From the NCBI GenBank assembly GCA_029215795.1, contig JARDYH010000003.1, positions 94,892,609 through 94,956,608 on the forward strand: DNA of 64,000 bases. The letters run 5' to 3'. Below the pieces are notes generated by a model. That model made no database searches. It worked only from the letters and a program-made list of their open reading frames with translations, and was not told the origin of the DNA. A program made the translations under genes and the position numbers. Positions 61,791 through 64,000 of this stretch are shown piece by piece. Position 1 is the stretch's first letter. Each line of letters starts with the position of its first letter. The DNA comes from Anniella stebbinsi. Its lineage: Eukaryota > Chordata > Lepidosauria > Squamata > Anniellidae.

Positions 61791-62587
61791 TGGGAATGTG
61801 CCTCCCATTGGAAATAAAGCACTCCTGCCAGACATCCATACTTGGATGCGCATTCCAGTACACATCCTCATTTACCCTGTCTTTTCTCCTTTCTGCACAA
61901 GGTTTTGAAAGAGTTAGTGCATCGAACTGCCAGTAATGTATTCCCTCAGTGGGAAGTATATCTGACAGAACAGGCCATACCAAAACTTCATGATATATTT
62001 GTCCACATTCATGGAGCAAAAACATCCATATCCGACATCAAATCTGGCTGATTATCAAGGGATACTGAGGAGTGCCTAAAGTCAAAGAATTGGTTAGTCT
62101 GTTCTGTTCAAATAAAGCTATGATATTTGGCAGCCATTCCCCCTCTCACCTGCTGCCTCTGTTTTGGTCCTTGGAATTAAAAAAAAGGAGAGAAAGGTCT
62201 CAAGATGCAAATATTTTTTTAATTGAAACCCCGATGCATTTCAGCCTGTATTCTTATTTTGAGGCCTTCTTCAAGGGGTTATAAAAAAAAGTCCAAAGAG
62301 ATTCTTATAACAAATGTCTCCTGCTGTAATTCACTGGGGAATGTAAAATGGTGGCCGACTGCAGCATGCAGCATGCAGCTGAGAAACACCAGTAAGCTTT
62401 GCACCCCACCCCCTCAGAATGTATACACCTCCAAAACGTGAAAGAGGGATATCTATTTTTCTTCCCCTTTTGCCACACACCCAGTCAATTGGGTCAGACT
62501 TTTCCCCATCTTTTGAACAGTGGGAACAGGTACTGTAATAACCGCAACTAAAGCTGTGTCTGCAGTGACAGTTTTTTCCATTTTATG

Positions 62588-62907
62588 TAGGGTGACCAGA
62601 TAAAATCCAGGTGAGGGCTCATGTAACTTTACCAGTTGTAGAGAAAGGGGAATTTCAGCCAGTGCCATTTGTATGCAATTAGTTCCTGGTGAAATCCCCT
62701 CTTCATCACAACAGTTAAAGTTGCAGGCACTATACTAGAGTGACCAGATACAAAAGAAGGCAGGGCCTCTGCAACTTTAACTGTTGTGATGAAGAGGGAA
62801 TTTTACCAGGAACTAATTGCATACAAATGACACTGGCTGAAATTCCCCTTTCTCTACAACTGTTAAAGTTCCATGAGCCCTGACCTGGATTTTATCTGGT
62901 CACCCTA
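62588..62907. mobile_element. hAT-like palindromic MITE, copy 4
   Basis: 320 bp, ends TAGGGTGACCAGATAAAATC and its complement (gattttatctggtcacccta). It has a perfect 8-bp duplication ATTTTATG at 62580-62587 and 62908-62915. The central part is in the opposite orientation to copy 1, with actatactagagtgaccag. Confidence 0.9.
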
Positions 62908-63679
62908 ATTTTATGTATGTCCCTGCTCTGGATCTGAGCCTAACTTTATATCTGAATGGGCTTACTTTGTGGCAAGCAGTGACCTTGAAGCGACAATGAA
63001 ATCAAACGCAAGCCTTCATCTTTTAGTGCTTGGCAGATATCTGCGTGGAAATGAATGCCTTGGGAACATGTCTGATGACTCCATTTTTTTTCAGAATACA
63101 AATTGTGCATAGAGAGCCTATGTGCACAGACTGTTTAAAAAAACAGGCCCTTGGATATTTGAAAGTAGAGGGAAGGACCAGCAGGTGCAAACTAGAGCCC
63201 ACCCCGTTCATGTCTAGACTTCATGAACATCTGCACAGGGCTGCTGAATCATTCACTTGCATGTATTCTGATTTAATAGAATAATTTGCCACCGTCTCTG
63301 TCTCTCCCACGCACCTCTCTTTATCCCCTTTGAGCCAGCAGGTGGAATAAGTAGTCATTCCACTCCGGCAGATGTGAACTGCAGCAAAAATGAAAAAGGG
63401 TACCTCCCACACTTTCTCCATTCCATTTGGCTCTGTAATTTTCTCTAATGTTTTAAACATTTGCATGCAACCTTCAGGTTCCTCACATGTTGTTTTTCTG
63501 ACTAATTTCTGTGCTGCTGTTGATCCTTCTATAGGTTTGTGTGTTATTTATGTCTCCAGCTAGACTTTTCCTTGATCTCCTTACTATAATTGGCCACTCT
63601 CTGTTAAGAAAAATATTTCACTGTTTGTTTGTTTTTGTTAAACAAACCTCCTTCTCTTCATCCAGCCTTAATACTTTCG

Positions 63680-63743
63680 ATTCTTCTTCTTCTTCTTCTT
63701 CTTCTTCTTCTTCTTCTTCTTCTTCTTCTTCTTCTTCTTCTTC
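63680..63743. repeat. (TTC)n microsatellite
   Basis: About 21 TTC units. The polyserine open frame across it is an artefact of the repeat. Confidence 0.97.
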
Positions 63744-64000
63744 AGTATGAATCATTGTTGATTAAATAGCAGGTTTTTCTGAACTCTGTAAATCTTGTTG
63801 CATTTCATGCTTGCTAGTCATTTAGCCTACAATGCCAATTCAAGGTCTTTTAACTCGCTTTTTTTTTCCTTTTTGGTCTCTGTATTTCTCAAAATTCTCT
63901 TTCCAAGTTTTTCTTACTGTCAACAGTGTGCATGTGTTGGAGGGGAAATTATATGCCATGTTCATAAGGCAAACCCTAGCAGAGGATGCAGAGCAAACGT

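Larger units (their letters stand above)
54312..64000 (+). other. SEMA3D: SEMA3D intron, 5' portion
   Basis: This is at least 9.7 kb of intron running off the window. It contains an AGGGATG-family element (54997-55400), a GT microsatellite, a tRNA-Ala-like SINE split by a MITE (56712-57240), an LTR-like block (57241-57850), four hAT-like palindromic MITEs, a long repeat of unknown class (59335-61790) and a TCT microsatellite (63680-63743). The stretch 62915-63670 shows nothing recognisable. Confidence 0.65.

Noticed and set aside
61842..62051. 69-codon plus-strand frame with protein-like composition (ELVHRTASNVFPQWEVYL)
   Set aside because: Not recognised. It is short, has no splice sites matching a host gene, and the opposite strand is also open, so no coding claim is made.
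63541..63750. Open frame ending in polyserine
   Set aside because: The serine run is a translation of the TTC microsatellite.
54312..64000. Next SEMA3D exon (starting with Cys after PYPRPGT)
   Set aside because: I searched by eye for a CPSKTYDP-like or FPDDV-like coding block after an AG and found none, so the exon is assumed to lie downstream of the window.

Overview
The window is 64 kb of vertebrate nuclear DNA holding the middle of one gene, a class 3 semaphorin that I identify as SEMA3D. It is on the + strand and split over eight coding exons with GT-AG introns. The exons are 737-799, 10422-10541, 13280-13373, 22631-22759, 29005-29147, 49141-49255, 52874-52946 and 54167-54311. Their phases join without a break into 882 nt (294 codons) of Sema domain. 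The first exons lie upstream of the window. The rest of the Sema domain and the PSI, Ig and basic C-terminal parts lie downstream.

The repeats point to a squamate reptile, most likely a lizard. There are several tRNA-derived SINEs of the Sauria type (best copies 8632-8885 + and 45877-46125 -), CR1 LINE 3' ends (25449-26480 -, 32640-33075 +), many hAT-like MITEs and a Ngaro-type tyrosine-recombinase retrotransposon. The species cannot be resolved from what I can see.

Layout. Up to 0.7 kb: upstream intron. 0.8-10.4 kb: an intron carrying a nearly complete but dead Ngaro-like element on the - strand (about 2.8-8.5 kb), with gag-like, RT/RNase H, tyrosine recombinase and SGNH hydrolase genes. 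10.5-29 kb: four exons separated by introns with MITEs, a 15.9-16.5 kb foldback element and an 18.9-19.3 kb palindrome. 29-49 kb: a 20 kb intron with CR1, SINEs, hairpin elements and a three-unit tandem repeat at 42 kb. 49-54.3 kb: three closely spaced exons. 54.3-64 kb: a downstream intron rich in MITEs, with four copies of one hAT-like palindromic family within 6.2 kb, one nested in a tRNA-derived SINE.

No second host gene, functional tRNA gene, CRISPR array or bacterial-type feature was found. Long open frames outside the exons and the named elements do not look like genes. The most distinctive content is the Ngaro element with its hydrolase gene, the foldback element with a central hammerhead-like GAAACGCG motif, and the MITE families whose target-site duplications can be read directly. 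Element boundaries and family names are pattern recognition without database searches.
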